From: Herpetosiphon aurantiacus DSM 785
GTDB taxonomy: Bacteria; Chloroflexota; Chloroflexia; Chloroflexales; Herpetosiphonaceae
Reading direction: 5' to 3'
NCBI GenBank assembly: GCA_000018565.1
Contig: CP000875.1
Span: 1,007,199-1,071,198, forward strand
Length of the DNA: 64,000 bases
Shown: piece after piece, positions 1 to 9,796 of the stretch
How the letters are laid out: each line of letters opens with the position of its first letter
How positions within the stretch are numbered: the first letter of the stretch is position 1
Notes under the pieces: generated by a model
Told to the model about the DNA's origin: nothing
Seen by the model: the letters and a program-made list of their open reading frames with translations, nothing else
Databases searched by the model: none
Program-made: the position numbers and the translations under genes

Positions 1-1
1 A

Positions 2-631
2 GCCAAAGCGGCCTTGTTGGCGGCGCAAGATCAATATTCTTCCCATACCGCCCAGTTGATCGACTCGATTTTGCCCTTGGGTGTGCAGTTGGTTAGCGAA
101 GATGATGTTGAGCATTTGTTTCATACGATCGTAACGACCGCCAAACAACTGGCCTCAGCAGATGCTTGTACCTTGTATTTGCGCACCTCAACCCAAACCC
201 TGCGTCCAGTTACCATGCAAACTGATTCGTTGAAGATTAATTTGAGTGCTTTCGATCAGCAATTGCCAATTCCGGCTTTGGCGTTGTACGATAATCAAGG
301 CCAGCCGATTGTGCGCACCATTACTGCGGCCACGGTGCATCGCGGGGTTTCGCATAACGTGATCGATGTCTATGGCAGCGATTCATATGATTTTTCTGGC
401 CCGCAAGCCTTTGATATGGCCATGAACTATCATTCAATGTCGTTGCTGACTGTGCCGCTGAAAGATAGCACGACTGAGGTGATCGGCGTTTTGCAATTGA
501 TCAACTGTATTGATCGAGCGCAACATACAATTGTGCCATTCAGCCCTGAAGTGCAGCAAAAAGTTGAAGTGTTGGCTAGCCTTGTCGCCGCCGCCTTGGT
601 GGTCAATGATAAGCAATTACCCGATGTTTAG
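2..631 (+). CDS. GAF-domain protein, 5' end outside window
   Basis: The frame is open from the first bases, so this is the C-terminal part of a longer protein. The visible ~209 residues form one GAF domain: a helix with VEHLFHTIVTTAKQL, the strand DACTLYLR, and the closing VPLKDSTTEVIGVLQLIN strand typical of the fold. GAF domains bind small ligands or cyclic nucleotides and usually sit in front of cyclase, kinase, phosphatase or HD-GYP output domains. No output domain follows here, so any partner domain lies upstream. The ligand cannot be predicted from this part. A TTG at position 14 could be read as a start, but it has no convincing ribosome binding site. Confidence 0.75.
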   Translation, partial: AKAALLAAQDQYSSHTAQLIDSILPLGVQLVSEDDVEHLFHTIVTTAKQLASADACTLYLRTSTQTLRPVTMQTDSLKINLSAFDQQLPIPALALYDNQGQPIVRTITAATVHRGVSHNVIDVYGSDSYDFSGPQAFDMAMNYHSMSLLTVPLKDSTTEVIGVLQLINCIDRAQHTIVPFSPEVQQKVEVLASLVAAALVVNDKQLPDV

Positions 632-706
632 CGCAAAGAACATAGCCCATAGTAGTTGGTGCGCAGTTATTGGCGATTGGAGATTGGCCGGATTCAATGA
701 GTGTAC

Positions 707-761
707 GCTATCGACTATCGGAATATGTTGAGGTGGCTGATTAATTCCGATAGTCGATAGC
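707..761. terminator. 18-bp inverted repeat between convergent genes
   Basis: GCTATCGACTATCGGAAT at 707-724 is repeated exactly as its reverse complement at 744-761, with a 19-base spacer. It lies between the GAF gene (plus) and the mannosidase gene (minus), which end facing each other, so it could stop transcription from both sides. There is no T-tract on either side, so a simple Rho-independent terminator is not certain. The following CTTCGTG-rich bases recur in other gaps of the window. Confidence 0.45.
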
Positions 762-818
762 CTATATATCCTTCGTGCGCTTCGTGTCCTTCGTGGATCA
801 AAATTTATGTTCTAGGAT

Positions 819-3290
819 CTATGTTCTTGCTTGATCCCAGTGCAGCCACTTAATGTCAATCGGCTGTTGACCTAAGCCACATGCTTGAATCCGTTGTGGT
901 TGGTTGGGCAAGAGATCAAGCAGATTATCGCTCCAATTGATTTCAGCCTCCGTTTGTAGCCAAACCCCTTTGGCTGGGTGTTGGCTGCTAATTTCTAGCC
1001 AATCGTCGGCCATGCGGGTGACGCTAATTTGGGGATCATAGGCTGGGAGATATTTGAATGGCTCGGGCCATGCGCTGGCTCTTGCCACAACCACACCATC
1101 AACCAGCACTTGCATGCCAACTACGCTTTGTTCGGGCAAGTTTAGGTTTGGGCTGGGAATTGGGTTGGCTTGATTGGCGGCTAATTCATATTCAATGTTT
1201 TGCTCAAAAAGTAATCTGCCATGCAAATCGTAGCCAGTCAATTGAATCGTTGCTGATTTTGATTCAATTGTGCCATTGACCACCCAAGCCTCGATTGTTG
1301 CGCCATTGCGCTGTAATCCGGCGCTGATGGGGGCTAGCTCGCGGCCAATGCTATAGATGGCGGGTTTTTTGCGCAAAGCTGAATCGATAATGGCCCAGCT
1401 AATCACTGGCCAACAATCGTTAAGTTGCCACACTAAAGCGCCTGCCACTGCATAACGGCCTGCGCCACCCCAACGTCGCCTCCAGCCACGATAGGCTGCC
1501 GCCAAAGCCTCGGCCTGCATCAATTGGGTGGCATACACATACGATTCGAGGGTGTTTTCAAATCGTAAGGTATCGTTGAGATACACCGCCAAACGGCGTG
1601 CGCCACCCTCCGATTTGTTGTGGTGCTCGACCGTGCGGCTTTGGGGATAGCGCTCGTGCTCAGGAATGACGCTCAGCAAGGTTGGCAACGCTGCGCACGA
1701 TTCCATGCCAAACTCGCTGACAAAACGCCCTTCGTACTTGGGGTAATCTTGGTAGGGAGCCATCGCGCTATGCCAAACATCCCAGGTATGGCGGTCGCCA
1801 CGGGTTTTATCATAGACATCGGCTCCGCCATACGGGCTGCCAGGCCAATAAATTGTGGTCGGATCGTAACTGGCACAGACCTTGGGCAACAAGCGTTCGT
1901 AAATTTCGCGGGCCGGAAAGCTGGTTTTGGTAAAATCGCCTTGGAAACTGTGATCATAGGCGTTGAAGGTTTGGGCAATTTGGTAATCTTCGTTGTTGCC
2001 ACACCACAGCACAATCGAGGGATGATGGCGCAAGCGCTGAACTTGGGCGATTGCTTCGGCCTCGACGCTGGCCAAAAATGCAGGATGAGCTGGATACATG
2101 CCGCAGGCAAACATAAAATCTTGCCAAACCAACAAGCCTAGCTGATCGCAAAGATCATAAAAATGGTCAACTTCGTAGATTCCGCCGCCCCAAATCCGAA
2201 TCATCAGCATATGGCTATCAACCGCTGCCTGCAACAAGCGGCGATAGTGCTCGTTGCTTACACGATTGGTCAGTAGATCAGCGGGAATCCAATTGGCTCC
2301 GCCGCTAAACATTGGCACATTGTTGATTTCAAACAAAAATGTTTCGCCTGCTTCATCGAGCAATGGCTCTTGCACCAAACGCACGCGCCGCACGCCAAGC
2401 TGTAATTCTTGTTGATCGAGCACCGTTTGATTAGCAAAGACCTTGACTGCCAAGCGATAGCGATGTTGCTGACCATAGCCATGCGGCCACCATAAGCTGG
2501 GCTGATCAACCGTGATTGAATGCTGGATATTGCCAGCAACAACCAATTGTTGGTGTTCAGCGATTAACTCGCCTGCTGGGTTCCATAATTGAATTAATAC
2601 CGCAGTATCGGCCTGTACATCCGCAACGGTTGCAGTTACCGCAAAAATCGCAGTGCTACAATCATCAGCTACACTGATTGGACAAGCCAAATCGCTCAAA
2701 CGAGTTGCGCCCAATTCGAGGGTGACGGGCAGCCACGGGCCAGCCGTCAACAGGGCTGGACCCCAATCCCAGCCATAATGATATTGGGCTTTGCGCAGAT
2801 ACAAGCGGCTGGGATCGCCGTTCCACACACCAAGTTGTCCCATTTCGGCTTGCAAGGCATGGCCATGCTTCAACGCCGAGCGAAATTCGATCAGCAATTG
2901 ATTTGCGCCAACGTGGATTTGGTTACTGACCACCACCCGTTGCGGCACGAACATATTGTCGCTGTTTAATATTTCTTGGCCATTGATCCAAACCGTGGCG
3001 ATCGTATCCAAGCCTGCGAAGTGCAAGGCGGCTGGTTGGTTGGCTTGCTCAGCGGTTAATTCAAAATCGCAACGATAGAGCCAATCGACCTCAGCTACCC
3101 ATTGCACCGCCAGCTCATTCAAGCCATCGAAGGGATCGGGAATGCGCTCGGCGGCGATCAAGGCTTCGTAAATTGTGCCAGGCACAGGCGCGGCAATCCA
3201 GCCTTCGCTACTCGTACTATCAGCGAGCACAGTGCGTTGTGGATCACGTTGTTTGGCCTGCCATGCCTGCTGCAATGCGAGCTTTTGCAT
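819..3290 (-). CDS. Beta-mannosidase, glycoside hydrolase family 2
   Basis: Hydrolyses terminal beta-D-mannose residues from manno-oligosaccharides (EC 3.2.1.25 expected). The 823-residue protein has the GH2 layout: an N-terminal jelly-roll (FAGLDTIATVWINGQ near residue 95), immunoglobulin-like domains, then a TIM barrel. The acid/base is E434 in WCGNNED and the nucleophile is E526 in VSEFGMES, both in the spacing and context of GH2 beta-mannosidases. No signal peptide is seen, so it should act in the cytoplasm on imported oligosaccharides. It is the last gene of the minus-strand mannan locus, separated from the isomerase gene by a 300-bp gap with a fold-back repeat. Beta-galactosidase or glucuronidase are less likely given the neighbours. 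Confidence 0.9.
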   Translation of the reverse strand: MQKLALQQAWQAKQRDPQRTVLADSTSSEGWIAAPVPGTIYEALIAAERIPDPFDGLNELAVQWVAEVDWLYRCDFELTAEQANQPAALHFAGLDTIATVWINGQEILNSDNMFVPQRVVVSNQIHVGANQLLIEFRSALKHGHALQAEMGQLGVWNGDPSRLYLRKAQYHYGWDWGPALLTAGPWLPVTLELGATRLSDLACPISVADDCSTAIFAVTATVADVQADTAVLIQLWNPAGELIAEHQQLVVAGNIQHSITVDQPSLWWPHGYGQQHRYRLAVKVFANQTVLDQQELQLGVRRVRLVQEPLLDEAGETFLFEINNVPMFSGGANWIPADLLTNRVSNEHYRRLLQAAVDSHMLMIRIWGGGIYEVDHFYDLCDQLGLLVWQDFMFACGMYPAHPAFLASVEAEAIAQVQRLRHHPSIVLWCGNNEDYQIAQTFNAYDHSFQGDFTKTSFPAREIYERLLPKVCASYDPTTIYWPGSPYGGADVYDKTRGDRHTWDVWHSAMAPYQDYPKYEGRFVSEFGMESCAALPTLLSVIPEHERYPQSRTVEHHNKSEGGARRLAVYLNDTLRFENTLESYVYATQLMQAEALAAAYRGWRRRWGGAGRYAVAGALVWQLNDCWPVISWAIIDSALRKKPAIYSIGRELAPISAGLQRNGATIEAWVVNGTIESKSATIQLTGYDLHGRLLFEQNIEYELAANQANPIPSPNLNLPEQSVVGMQVLVDGVVVARASAWPEPFKYLPAYDPQISVTRMADDWLEISSQHPAKGVWLQTEAEINWSDNLLDLLPNQPQRIQACGLGQQPIDIKWLHWDQART

Positions 3291-3427
3291 GAATTATTGA
3301 TGCTTTCTCTGCCACCAATTTGGTTGTGGCAAGCTAGATTCGTTGGGGTTGGTTGTTGGGGACTAGGGATCGGGCTTAAATCAAGAATTTAGTTGTAATG
3401 ATGGATATGGCTAGCAACTGCCAGCAT

Positions 3428-3516
3428 GCCCTCACCCCCTGCCCCCCTCGAGGGGGAATCGCGCTCGAAGTGCTCCCCTCGCCCGCCACAGTGGGAGAGG
3501 GGCTGGGGGTGAGGGC
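3428..3516. repeat. GC-rich fold-back intergenic repeat, copy 1
   Basis: Starts with CCCTCACCCCC and ends with its complement GGGGGTGAGGG, with an inner CCCCTCGCCCGCC/GTGGGAGAGGGG hairpin. This is one of eight related copies in the window, all in gaps between genes. It fills most of the 304-base gap between the mannosidase and isomerase genes; nothing else is recognisable there. The ends and size (~90-115 bp) suggest a small non-coding mobile or REP-like element. Confidence 0.75.
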
Positions 3517-3594
3517 ACGTTAACCCAATGACCCATTTCATTTAGTTGCTAGCCTTTTATCTGATCCCCGACCACCAACCGCCGACCCCCAGTC

Positions 3595-4575
3595 CTACAC
3601 ATACGCCCGAAGCAATTCGGCGCTTGGTTCAGGGTAGAGTTGATATTGGCCTAATTGCGCAGGCACGATCACCGACATGCCATGGCTAAGATCAAGGCTG
3701 CCTGCGCCCCAAACCAAACTACAAGCGCCATTGATCACCGTCCAACAATCGAAACTGGTTACCGAGGTGCTCAGTGCTTGGATGCGATTGAGTTGCCAGT
3801 GCTCTAAGCTGAAAAATGGACAGCGTACCAGCAAACTGACATCAGCATTCAACTTGGTCGGTGTTACTAAAGCCGGCGCAGTTGCCGCAAAATCCAACAC
3901 CTCGAACGCTTGCTCAAGATGCAGTTGGCGCGGCAAGCCTGTGGCAGCATCACGCCGATCGTAATCGTAGACCCGATAGGTCAGATCGGATTTTTGCTGA
4001 ATTTCGAACAGCACCACCCCAGGATTGATCGCATGAATCGTTTTGGCTGGCACAAATACCAAATCGCCTGCTTGCACCGCGACTTGACGTAATAATTCAG
4101 GCAGTGTATTGGTGGCTAAGGCCGCTTCGCAGGCTTGGCGATTGGTTGCCTCGCGGAAGCCATGCACAACCTCGGCTCCGTTTTCAGCTTCGAGAATGTA
4201 CCAAGCCTCGGTTTTGCCGTGAAAACCCGACGCGGCCTCGCGGCTGTGGGCGTACTCATCGTCGGGATGCACCTGCACCGAGAGCGGTTGGGCGGCGGCG
4301 ATGAATTTCAACAACAACGGAAAATCGTTGCCATAGCGTTCGCTGGTGGTTGTGCCAACCAAGGCGGCCCCAAATTGGCTGGTAACTTGGGCTAAACTTT
4401 GGCCAGCCAACGCGCCATTGACGATCAGATTTTGATCGTAGACTTGCCAAATTTCGCCTAGCTTGCTTTGCTCGGCTTCAGGCAAGTGCAGCCAGCGAGC
4501 CAATTGGGGACCACCCCAAATTGGCTCGACATAGCGTGCTTGGGTCAGCAACGGATAGAGCTCGATCACGCTCAT
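3595..4575 (-). CDS. manA: Mannose-6-phosphate isomerase, type I
   Basis: Interconverts mannose 6-phosphate and fructose 6-phosphate (EC 5.3.1.8), feeding mannose into glycolysis. The 326-residue length fits the short class I phosphomannose isomerases. Zinc ligands are visible as Q101 and H103 in SVQVHPDD, E123 in GKTEAW and H181 in KTIHAINPG. The ATG at 4575 overlaps the stop of the esterase gene (ATGA), so translation is coupled; a longer upstream reading start would intrude into that gene. Its place in the locus suggests it handles mannose freed by the mannosidase and the GH130 phosphorylase. Confidence 0.93.
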   Translation of the reverse strand: MSVIELYPLLTQARYVEPIWGGPQLARWLHLPEAEQSKLGEIWQVYDQNLIVNGALAGQSLAQVTSQFGAALVGTTTSERYGNDFPLLLKFIAAAQPLSVQVHPDDEYAHSREAASGFHGKTEAWYILEAENGAEVVHGFREATNRQACEAALATNTLPELLRQVAVQAGDLVFVPAKTIHAINPGVVLFEIQQKSDLTYRVYDYDRRDAATGLPRQLHLEQAFEVLDFAATAPALVTPTKLNADVSLLVRCPFFSLEHWQLNRIQALSTSVTSFDCWTVINGACSLVWGAGSLDLSHGMSVIVPAQLGQYQLYPEPSAELLRAYV

Positions 4576-5558
4576 GCAGTGCGTTCCTCGTTGCCCCACA
4601 GTTTGGTGAGGAATTTCAGTTTTTCCAAGGTTTGGAAGTTTTCGCCGCCTTCATGGCGGTTGAATTGCCAAACCGTGATCTCTTTTGGCCCTGCATAATG
4701 GTTGTAAGCGGCAAAAACGGTCGATGGCGGACAAACATCATCCATTAAGCCAACCGAGAAAAGAGTAGGGCAGGTGGCACGAGCAGCGAATTGCATGCCA
4801 TCGAAATAATCTAAGGTATTGAATACTTGCTCGATTTTGGTGCGATGGCGGGCGCAATATTGGGCCACTTCGGCGTATGGGTAGGTATCGACCATGGTGG
4901 TGGCGCGGCGATAGTGACACAAAAATGGCACATCGGGTAGTACCGCCGCAACATCTGGTTGTAAGCCAGCCGCTGCCAGCGAGATGCCGCCGCCTTGACT
5001 GCCACCTGCCAAAGCCACTTTGCCAGCATCCACCAAGGGATGCGAACGAGCGGCCTCGATTGCCCGCACCGCATCGGTGAACAAGCGGCGGTAGTAGTAG
5101 TTTTGCGGGTTGAGCACGCCGCGGGTCATAAAACCAGGAATTTGGGGATTGCCCCCCTCAATTTCGGTGTCGGGCGTGTCACCAGTGCGCCAATTCGAGC
5201 CTTGGCCGCGATTATCCATGGCGAAGACGGCATAGCCTGCGGTTGGCCATAACAGCCAATCGATCGCCAAACCACGCCCGCCGCCATAGCCAATATATTC
5301 AACCACACAGGGAATTGGCTTGGTGGTATTGCGTGGCAGCAAGAACCAACCCTTGATTGGCTGCCCACCATAGCCGTTGAAGGTCACATCGTAGGCTTCG
5401 ATCAAGGGCAATCCCATATCGTAAGGCTCAAAGTTGGCGTTTAATGGATATTGGCGGGCATCGGCTAAAGTGGTTTGCCAAAATTGGTCAAAATCGGCTG
5501 GCTCGTTGCGATCAGGGCGATATTCGCGCAGTTGTTCTAAGGGCATATCAAAATGCAT
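4572..5558 (-). CDS. CE7 acetyl xylan esterase / cephalosporin-C deacetylase family
   Basis: An alpha/beta hydrolase of carbohydrate esterase family 7 that removes acetyl groups from oligosaccharides. In 328 residues it keeps the CE7 signatures: the RGQG motif (residues 117-120), the nucleophile elbow GGSQGG with S187, D273 in SVGLMDD and H302 in NRHEGG. These positions match the Ser/Asp/His triad spacing of the family. No signal peptide is present, so a cytoplasmic role is likely. In this locus the natural substrate may be acetylated manno-oligosaccharide rather than xylan; that is inference. It lies 5 bases after the epimerase gene and overlaps manA by 4 bases. Confidence 0.9.
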   Translation of the reverse strand: MHFDMPLEQLREYRPDRNEPADFDQFWQTTLADARQYPLNANFEPYDMGLPLIEAYDVTFNGYGGQPIKGWFLLPRNTTKPIPCVVEYIGYGGGRGLAIDWLLWPTAGYAVFAMDNRGQGSNWRTGDTPDTEIEGGNPQIPGFMTRGVLNPQNYYYRRLFTDAVRAIEAARSHPLVDAGKVALAGGSQGGGISLAAAGLQPDVAAVLPDVPFLCHYRRATTMVDTYPYAEVAQYCARHRTKIEQVFNTLDYFDGMQFAARATCPTLFSVGLMDDVCPPSTVFAAYNHYAGPKEITVWQFNRHEGGENFQTLEKLKFLTKLWGNEERTA

Positions 5559-5563
5559 GGCAG

Positions 5564-6814
5564 TTACCCTCGCATCTGAACACTCACGTTGTGTTCAGCT
5601 AAACGTTCGATCATTTCAAAACAAACGCGGGCATGGTGATACGGGCATTCCCATGGGCCAACTTTTGGAATCGCTCCCAACGGTTGGTTTTGAGCATCAA
5701 GAATTTTGAACCAATCACCATGATCGTGGTCGATAAAATAGCGTTGAATAAAATTCCAACTATCGTAGGCGGCTTGAGCAAACTCAGGTTTGCCAGTGGC
5801 CTGATAGGCGTTGTAGAAGCCAACAACGGCTTCAGCTTGGGGCCACCAATGGCGTTCCAAATTAATCGAGCCATCGGGAGCGCGTTCGTGAATAATGCTG
5901 CCATCGGCGTGGCGGCCATTGCGATAGACCGCATCGGCCATGCCAATCGCTAAAGTTTCGGCCTTGGCAATTAAGTGTTCATCGCCCAACACATGGGCTG
6001 CTTCCATCAATAACCAACTGCCTTCGATATCGTGGCCATACGAAATACCATGTTCGTGGTGGTTCCATTGGTCATCGAAAAATAGATGAAAGCGGCCTTG
6101 CACAGGGTCGATAATATGTTCGCAGCAGGCCTCGATCAGGCTGGCCAATTGCTGGCGCACATCGGCCACATCCCAAACTCGCAGCAAGTTGGCATAGGCC
6201 TCCATCATATGCAACATGGTGTTCATGGTTTTGCGGGCTTCTGGCTCAAGCTTGCTCAGGCGGCTATCGCCCAAGGGTTGCCAAACCCGATCACAGCCCT
6301 CGATATAGCCACCATAAACCGCATCAAAGGCATGATTTTCGATCAAGTGAAACAGGGTTTGCGCCAATTCCAAGGCGCTCTGATCGCCTGTAGCTCGAAC
6401 ATACTCGGCCAACCCGTAGATGGCGAACGATTGAGCATAGGTTTGTTTATGGTCGGCCAAAGGCTGGCCGTTGGCATCGATCGACCAATACAATCCGCCA
6501 TAAGTTTGATCCCAAAAAGCCTGTTTGAGGTAGGCATAGGCATACTCAGCCACCGCCAAATCGCGGGGATCGCCGAGCATGCGATAGGCACAGGCAAACG
6601 TCCAGAGAATCCGACCACATAATACGGCTGAGCGAGGAAACTCATTATGGATTGTCAGATCGTTGGTTAAGCCGCCATAAAAGCCACCGTGCTCATGATC
6701 AAGCGTGTGGTTTGCCCAAAATGGCAAAATATTGCCCAACACTTCATCGCGAAACTGCGCTTGCCACATTTCGCGCAAGCCATGATCAAAGCCGCCATCT
6801 ACGAGATTCGCCAT
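5564..6814 (-). CDS. AGE-family epimerase, probable cellobiose/mannobiose 2-epimerase
   Basis: A 416-residue (alpha/alpha)6-barrel protein of the N-acylglucosamine 2-epimerase superfamily. Recognisable segments are the early [32 protein letters not shown] in the middle, [18 protein letters not shown] and [13 protein letters not shown], which carry family His and Glu residues. The sequence and length suit cellobiose 2-epimerases, which turn beta-1,4-mannobiose into mannosyl-glucose. A GH130 phosphorylase in the same locus would then split that product. The gene touches the GH5 stop (shared base at 6814), consistent with one operon. N-acylglucosamine epimerase is the alternative but has no supporting neighbour. 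Confidence 0.85.
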   Translation of the reverse strand: MANLVDGGFDHGLREMWQAQFRDEVLGNILPFWANHTLDHEHGGFYGGLTNDLTIHNEFPRSAVLCGRILWTFACAYRMLGDPRDLAVAEYAYAYLKQAFWDQTYGGLYWSIDANGQPLADHKQTYAQSFAIYGLAEYVRATGDQSALELAQTLFHLIENHAFDAVYGGYIEGCDRVWQPLGDSRLSKLEPEARKTMNTMLHMMEAYANLLRVWDVADVRQQLASLIEACCEHIIDPVQGRFHLFFDDQWNHHEHGISYGHDIEGSWLLMEAAHVLGDEHLIAKAETLAIGMADAVYRNGRHADGSIIHERAPDGSINLERHWWPQAEAVVGFYNAYQATGKPEFAQAAYDSWNFIQRYFIDHDHGDWFKILDAQNQPLGAIPKVGPWECPYHHARVCFEMIERLAEHNVSVQMRG

Positions 6815-7827
6815 TATTGTATTCCTTCTGGCGCTTCGGGTATACGGGCAGCGAGGAGCAAATCGAGTAAATCACGGTCAACGGAGTAGCCATCAACATC
6901 TTCGTAGCGAGCATGTGGTCGGCCATGATTAATAATTCCAAATGCTCCTTCAAACTCCCAGAGACCGAAGCCCCAACCAAATTCTTGATAAACGCTGAGC
7001 AGATCGCGGAACCAACGCAAAGCAACATCATTGGGGGTACGGTTGTAGCAGCCAAATTCACCAATATGGATGGCGACGTTCCGCGCTTGTACGTCGCGCC
7101 ATGGTTGGTAGAATTCAACTAAGCCGGCCCGATCCCAATAATGGTTGTGCCAGGTTACAGGGTAGGTTGGTGCCGCTAAACCTTCGTGACCATCCCACCA
7201 ACTCGCTTGATAGTGGCTCACCGCCATTGGCTGATAGCCGCGCCCGCTGTGGGTTACGCCCAAATCAGCGAGTTCGGGCATCGCCAAGTGCCCACCACCA
7301 AGTCCATCGATCACAATCGTCCGTTGTGGGTCGATTGCGCGAATTGCTGCGACCGTCCGTTGCATGATCGCCGCATGGTTGAGTCGCGTCAAGCCATACT
7401 GATCGACGTTGGGCGGTTCGTTGAGCAAATCGAAGCTTAATTGGCTAGCCGGAATACCCTTGTAGCGTTGGGCGAAATACTCCCACAGCCACACGAAGCC
7501 TGCCTGAGCTTCGGCATCTAGCCATAAATTATGTCGTTCGAGATCGTTCCCATTGATACAATATCCAGGCGCTCGATGCAAATTAAGGCTGACATGCAGG
7601 CCATATTCACGACATGCTGAGATATAACGGTCAATATACCCGATGATCGTCTCATCGGGATTGGTATAGTGCCAATCACGAGTCCAAAACCAATAATTGG
7701 TTGGAATCCGAATGAAATTAAAGCCTTGTTTGGCGATCCAGGTTAAGGCTTTATGGTCTGGCTCGGCTGGCAACTTGCCTGGAACATAATGATACATCCA
7801 TTGTAAATTGAAGCCATAATGTGGCAT
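6814..7827 (-). CDS. Glycoside hydrolase family 5 endoglycanase, probably cytoplasmic
   Basis: A TIM-barrel GH5 enzyme of about 337 residues. Acid/base E137 lies in FDLLNEPPN and nucleophile E257 in AIHIGEFGC, the two strands diagnostic of the family; HYG near the start and HNHYW near residue 228 also fit. I chose the ATG at 7827 because AAGGAT lies just upstream and the catalytic domain starts there. A GTG at 7941 would add 38 residues with a weak hydrophobic stretch and no good ribosome site. Without a clear export signal it would cut short oligosaccharides inside the cell. Specificity (mannan or glucan) cannot be read directly; the locus suggests mannan or glucomannan. Confidence 0.8.
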   Translation of the reverse strand: MPHYGFNLQWMYHYVPGKLPAEPDHKALTWIAKQGFNFIRIPTNYWFWTRDWHYTNPDETIIGYIDRYISACREYGLHVSLNLHRAPGYCINGNDLERHNLWLDAEAQAGFVWLWEYFAQRYKGIPASQLSFDLLNEPPNVDQYGLTRLNHAAIMQRTVAAIRAIDPQRTIVIDGLGGGHLAMPELADLGVTHSGRGYQPMAVSHYQASWWDGHEGLAAPTYPVTWHNHYWDRAGLVEFYQPWRDVQARNVAIHIGEFGCYNRTPNDVALRWFRDLLSVYQEFGWGFGLWEFEGAFGIINHGRPHARYEDVDGYSVDRDLLDLLLAARIPEAPEGIQ

Positions 7828-7973
7828 GAAACCATCCTTCGGGCTATTTTTTGCCAATAAAAAGCCACATAGGCCGCTGAGCGCCACTATCACGCACGCC
7901 ATTGATTGATAATTGTGCAACTGATAGCGACGACCCAACACCTACATGGCCAATGTTTGCCCCGCAATAAGGT

Positions 7974-9749
7974 TTATTGCTTGACTAATTTCAAGGCTAA
8001 ATCGTAGTTGAAGCTTGGAACTGCAATACTGGATTGGTTAGCTTCAAGGGTTACCGTCGTTGGTTGCGACCATGTGCCAGTTTGCGGGTCGTACCAGGTT
8101 GCTTGGTAGTTTCCGGCTTCTAGCCCATTCAACTTAAGCGTCAAATCGGCGTAAGTCGGCGGTACATATTCCCATGTATCGTTAAATTCACGTTTTTTGA
8201 GCGCTTCTTCATAGGCTTTGGTTAATGCTTCAGGCTCATATTCGTTGCTGCGCACCCAGACTAACGCCTGCGATTTCGTTTGTAAGGCTAAGGCCCGCGC
8301 CTTCAACGGCGAAATTTGAGCCACAACTGGGTTGTAGATCGTGAGATCTTGGTCTTTGAAAAATTCGGCCAACTTGCTGTATTCGCTCCACAAGTTGTCG
8401 GGATCGACCAAGGTGTCCCACCACCAATACATGCCGCTGCCAGCAAAGCCACTGAATGGTGCAGCCCACAAGCCTTGATGAAACTGCCAAACATCCCGAT
8501 TGATTACCTCGTCGCGCCCAGTGCCAGCATAGCCAAGTTCGCTGACCAAGGCTGGTTTTTGTGGTGCTGCCGCATTCAACTCACGGATCACCAAGGGGAA
8601 GGCTTGTCCTAAATCGCGGCCTGTATAATCGTGGTGTTGGGTGAAGTTGATCTCTGGTTGTACCCACATCGAGGTACTGGTATTGCTGGCATAGCTGGTT
8701 GAAACCAAATGTTGATAGGGATCAAACTGCGCCAAATGACGGGTCATTTCGCTGATCCATGGTTGCATCAAAGCATCATTAATTGGTGTCCAGTTGGCTT
8801 CGTTCCACCATTCCCATGCGAATAGGCTAGGCGAATGTGCCCAACGAGCCGCAATGTAACGCACTCGATGCTTGAACACTTCACGCGATTGAATATCGGT
8901 GGCAAACAAGCGTGGCTCGGCAATTGGCCCGCCATTCGCAGCGTTATACGGATTACTAGCCCACTCTGAATCAGTGCTGGTACTAAATGCGCCATGGTTG
9001 ATAAGGGTTAACATAATTGTGATGTTGCGCTGTTCGGCCAATTTGAAAATTTGGTCAAGCATCCATGCTTGTTGCATGCGTTTGGAATAATCGCCTAAAC
9101 CGGTATCTTGCCATTCGATGCCAAACGACCACGAGGCCATCCAAATTCGCGCAATATTGCCACCGTTTTTGCTTAATTGATCAAACCAGTGTTCATATTC
9201 GCGCAAAATGCCCGTGCCTTGTTGGGTTGACCAGCCCAAATTGAGGCCGATTGGCATAAAGAAGGTGCCATCTTGGCGAGCGAAATAGCGCGGATTGCTG
9301 GTGTTGATCCGTACAAAGCCTGGCGATTGCTTATTCGCTGAAACTTCAATCGTGATCACGTCGCTGCTCAGCGCTGGCTTGGCTAGCTCGGCCTTGACTT
9401 GCCATGCACCTGGTTCGCTCGGCGTGAAACGCACCCGCCACTCAGGGTTGCCTTTGGGTTGCAGCGAAAGTTGATCAAAATCTTGATACCAAAAGGCTGG
9501 CACACGATAGATTTGGCCGGTTGCTGAGATAAAACTCACCATCAGATCGATTTGATTTGGATCGTAAGGATTGGCGACGGTGATAGTGGTATCAATCGCC
9601 AACTCAATCGTGCCAAAAACCGCAGCATTGCCGGTTAGGGTACGTAAGCTAAGCGTTTGGTTGCCGCCCGATTCGCCAACTTGGGTACAGGCCGCAATCA
9701 ACAGCAGCAGAACCAACCATAGATGTAAGCGATAGAGCCATCGACGCAT
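7974..9749 (-). CDS. Lipoprotein GH5-like glycanase with N-terminal DUF5060-like domain
   Basis: This 591-residue protein starts with a lipoprotein signal: a hydrophobic run followed by LIAAC, with C21 as the lipid-bearing cysteine. Residues ~40-140 form a beta-sandwich resembling DUF5060. A TIM barrel follows from ~150, with E317 in WEWWNEANW as likely acid/base and E404 in VSELGYAG as likely nucleophile. A small C-terminal beta domain (~510-591) ends the protein. Its surface location makes it the best candidate for the enzyme that first cuts the polysaccharide, probably mannan. The family assignment beyond clan GH-A is uncertain. Confidence 0.8.
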   Translation of the reverse strand: MRRWLYRLHLWLVLLLLIAACTQVGESGGNQTLSLRTLTGNAAVFGTIELAIDTTITVANPYDPNQIDLMVSFISATGQIYRVPAFWYQDFDQLSLQPKGNPEWRVRFTPSEPGAWQVKAELAKPALSSDVITIEVSANKQSPGFVRINTSNPRYFARQDGTFFMPIGLNLGWSTQQGTGILREYEHWFDQLSKNGGNIARIWMASWSFGIEWQDTGLGDYSKRMQQAWMLDQIFKLAEQRNITIMLTLINHGAFSTSTDSEWASNPYNAANGGPIAEPRLFATDIQSREVFKHRVRYIAARWAHSPSLFAWEWWNEANWTPINDALMQPWISEMTRHLAQFDPYQHLVSTSYASNTSTSMWVQPEINFTQHHDYTGRDLGQAFPLVIRELNAAAPQKPALVSELGYAGTGRDEVINRDVWQFHQGLWAAPFSGFAGSGMYWWWDTLVDPDNLWSEYSKLAEFFKDQDLTIYNPVVAQISPLKARALALQTKSQALVWVRSNEYEPEALTKAYEEALKKREFNDTWEYVPPTYADLTLKLNGLEAGNYQATWYDPQTGTWSQPTTVTLEANQSSIAVPSFNYDLALKLVKQ

Positions 9750-9796
9750 AATTCCCCCTGTACAACTTCAAATCCCGCAGTGGCGCAATTACTCCC

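Noticed and set aside
1620..2141. Plus-strand 173-codon frame inside the mannosidase gene
   Set aside because: It is antisense to the catalytic barrel, whose motifs are intact; no ribosome site or recognisable domain.
6086..6622. Plus-strand 178-codon frame inside the epimerase gene
   Set aside because: It is antisense to a well-supported family enzyme and resembles no protein.
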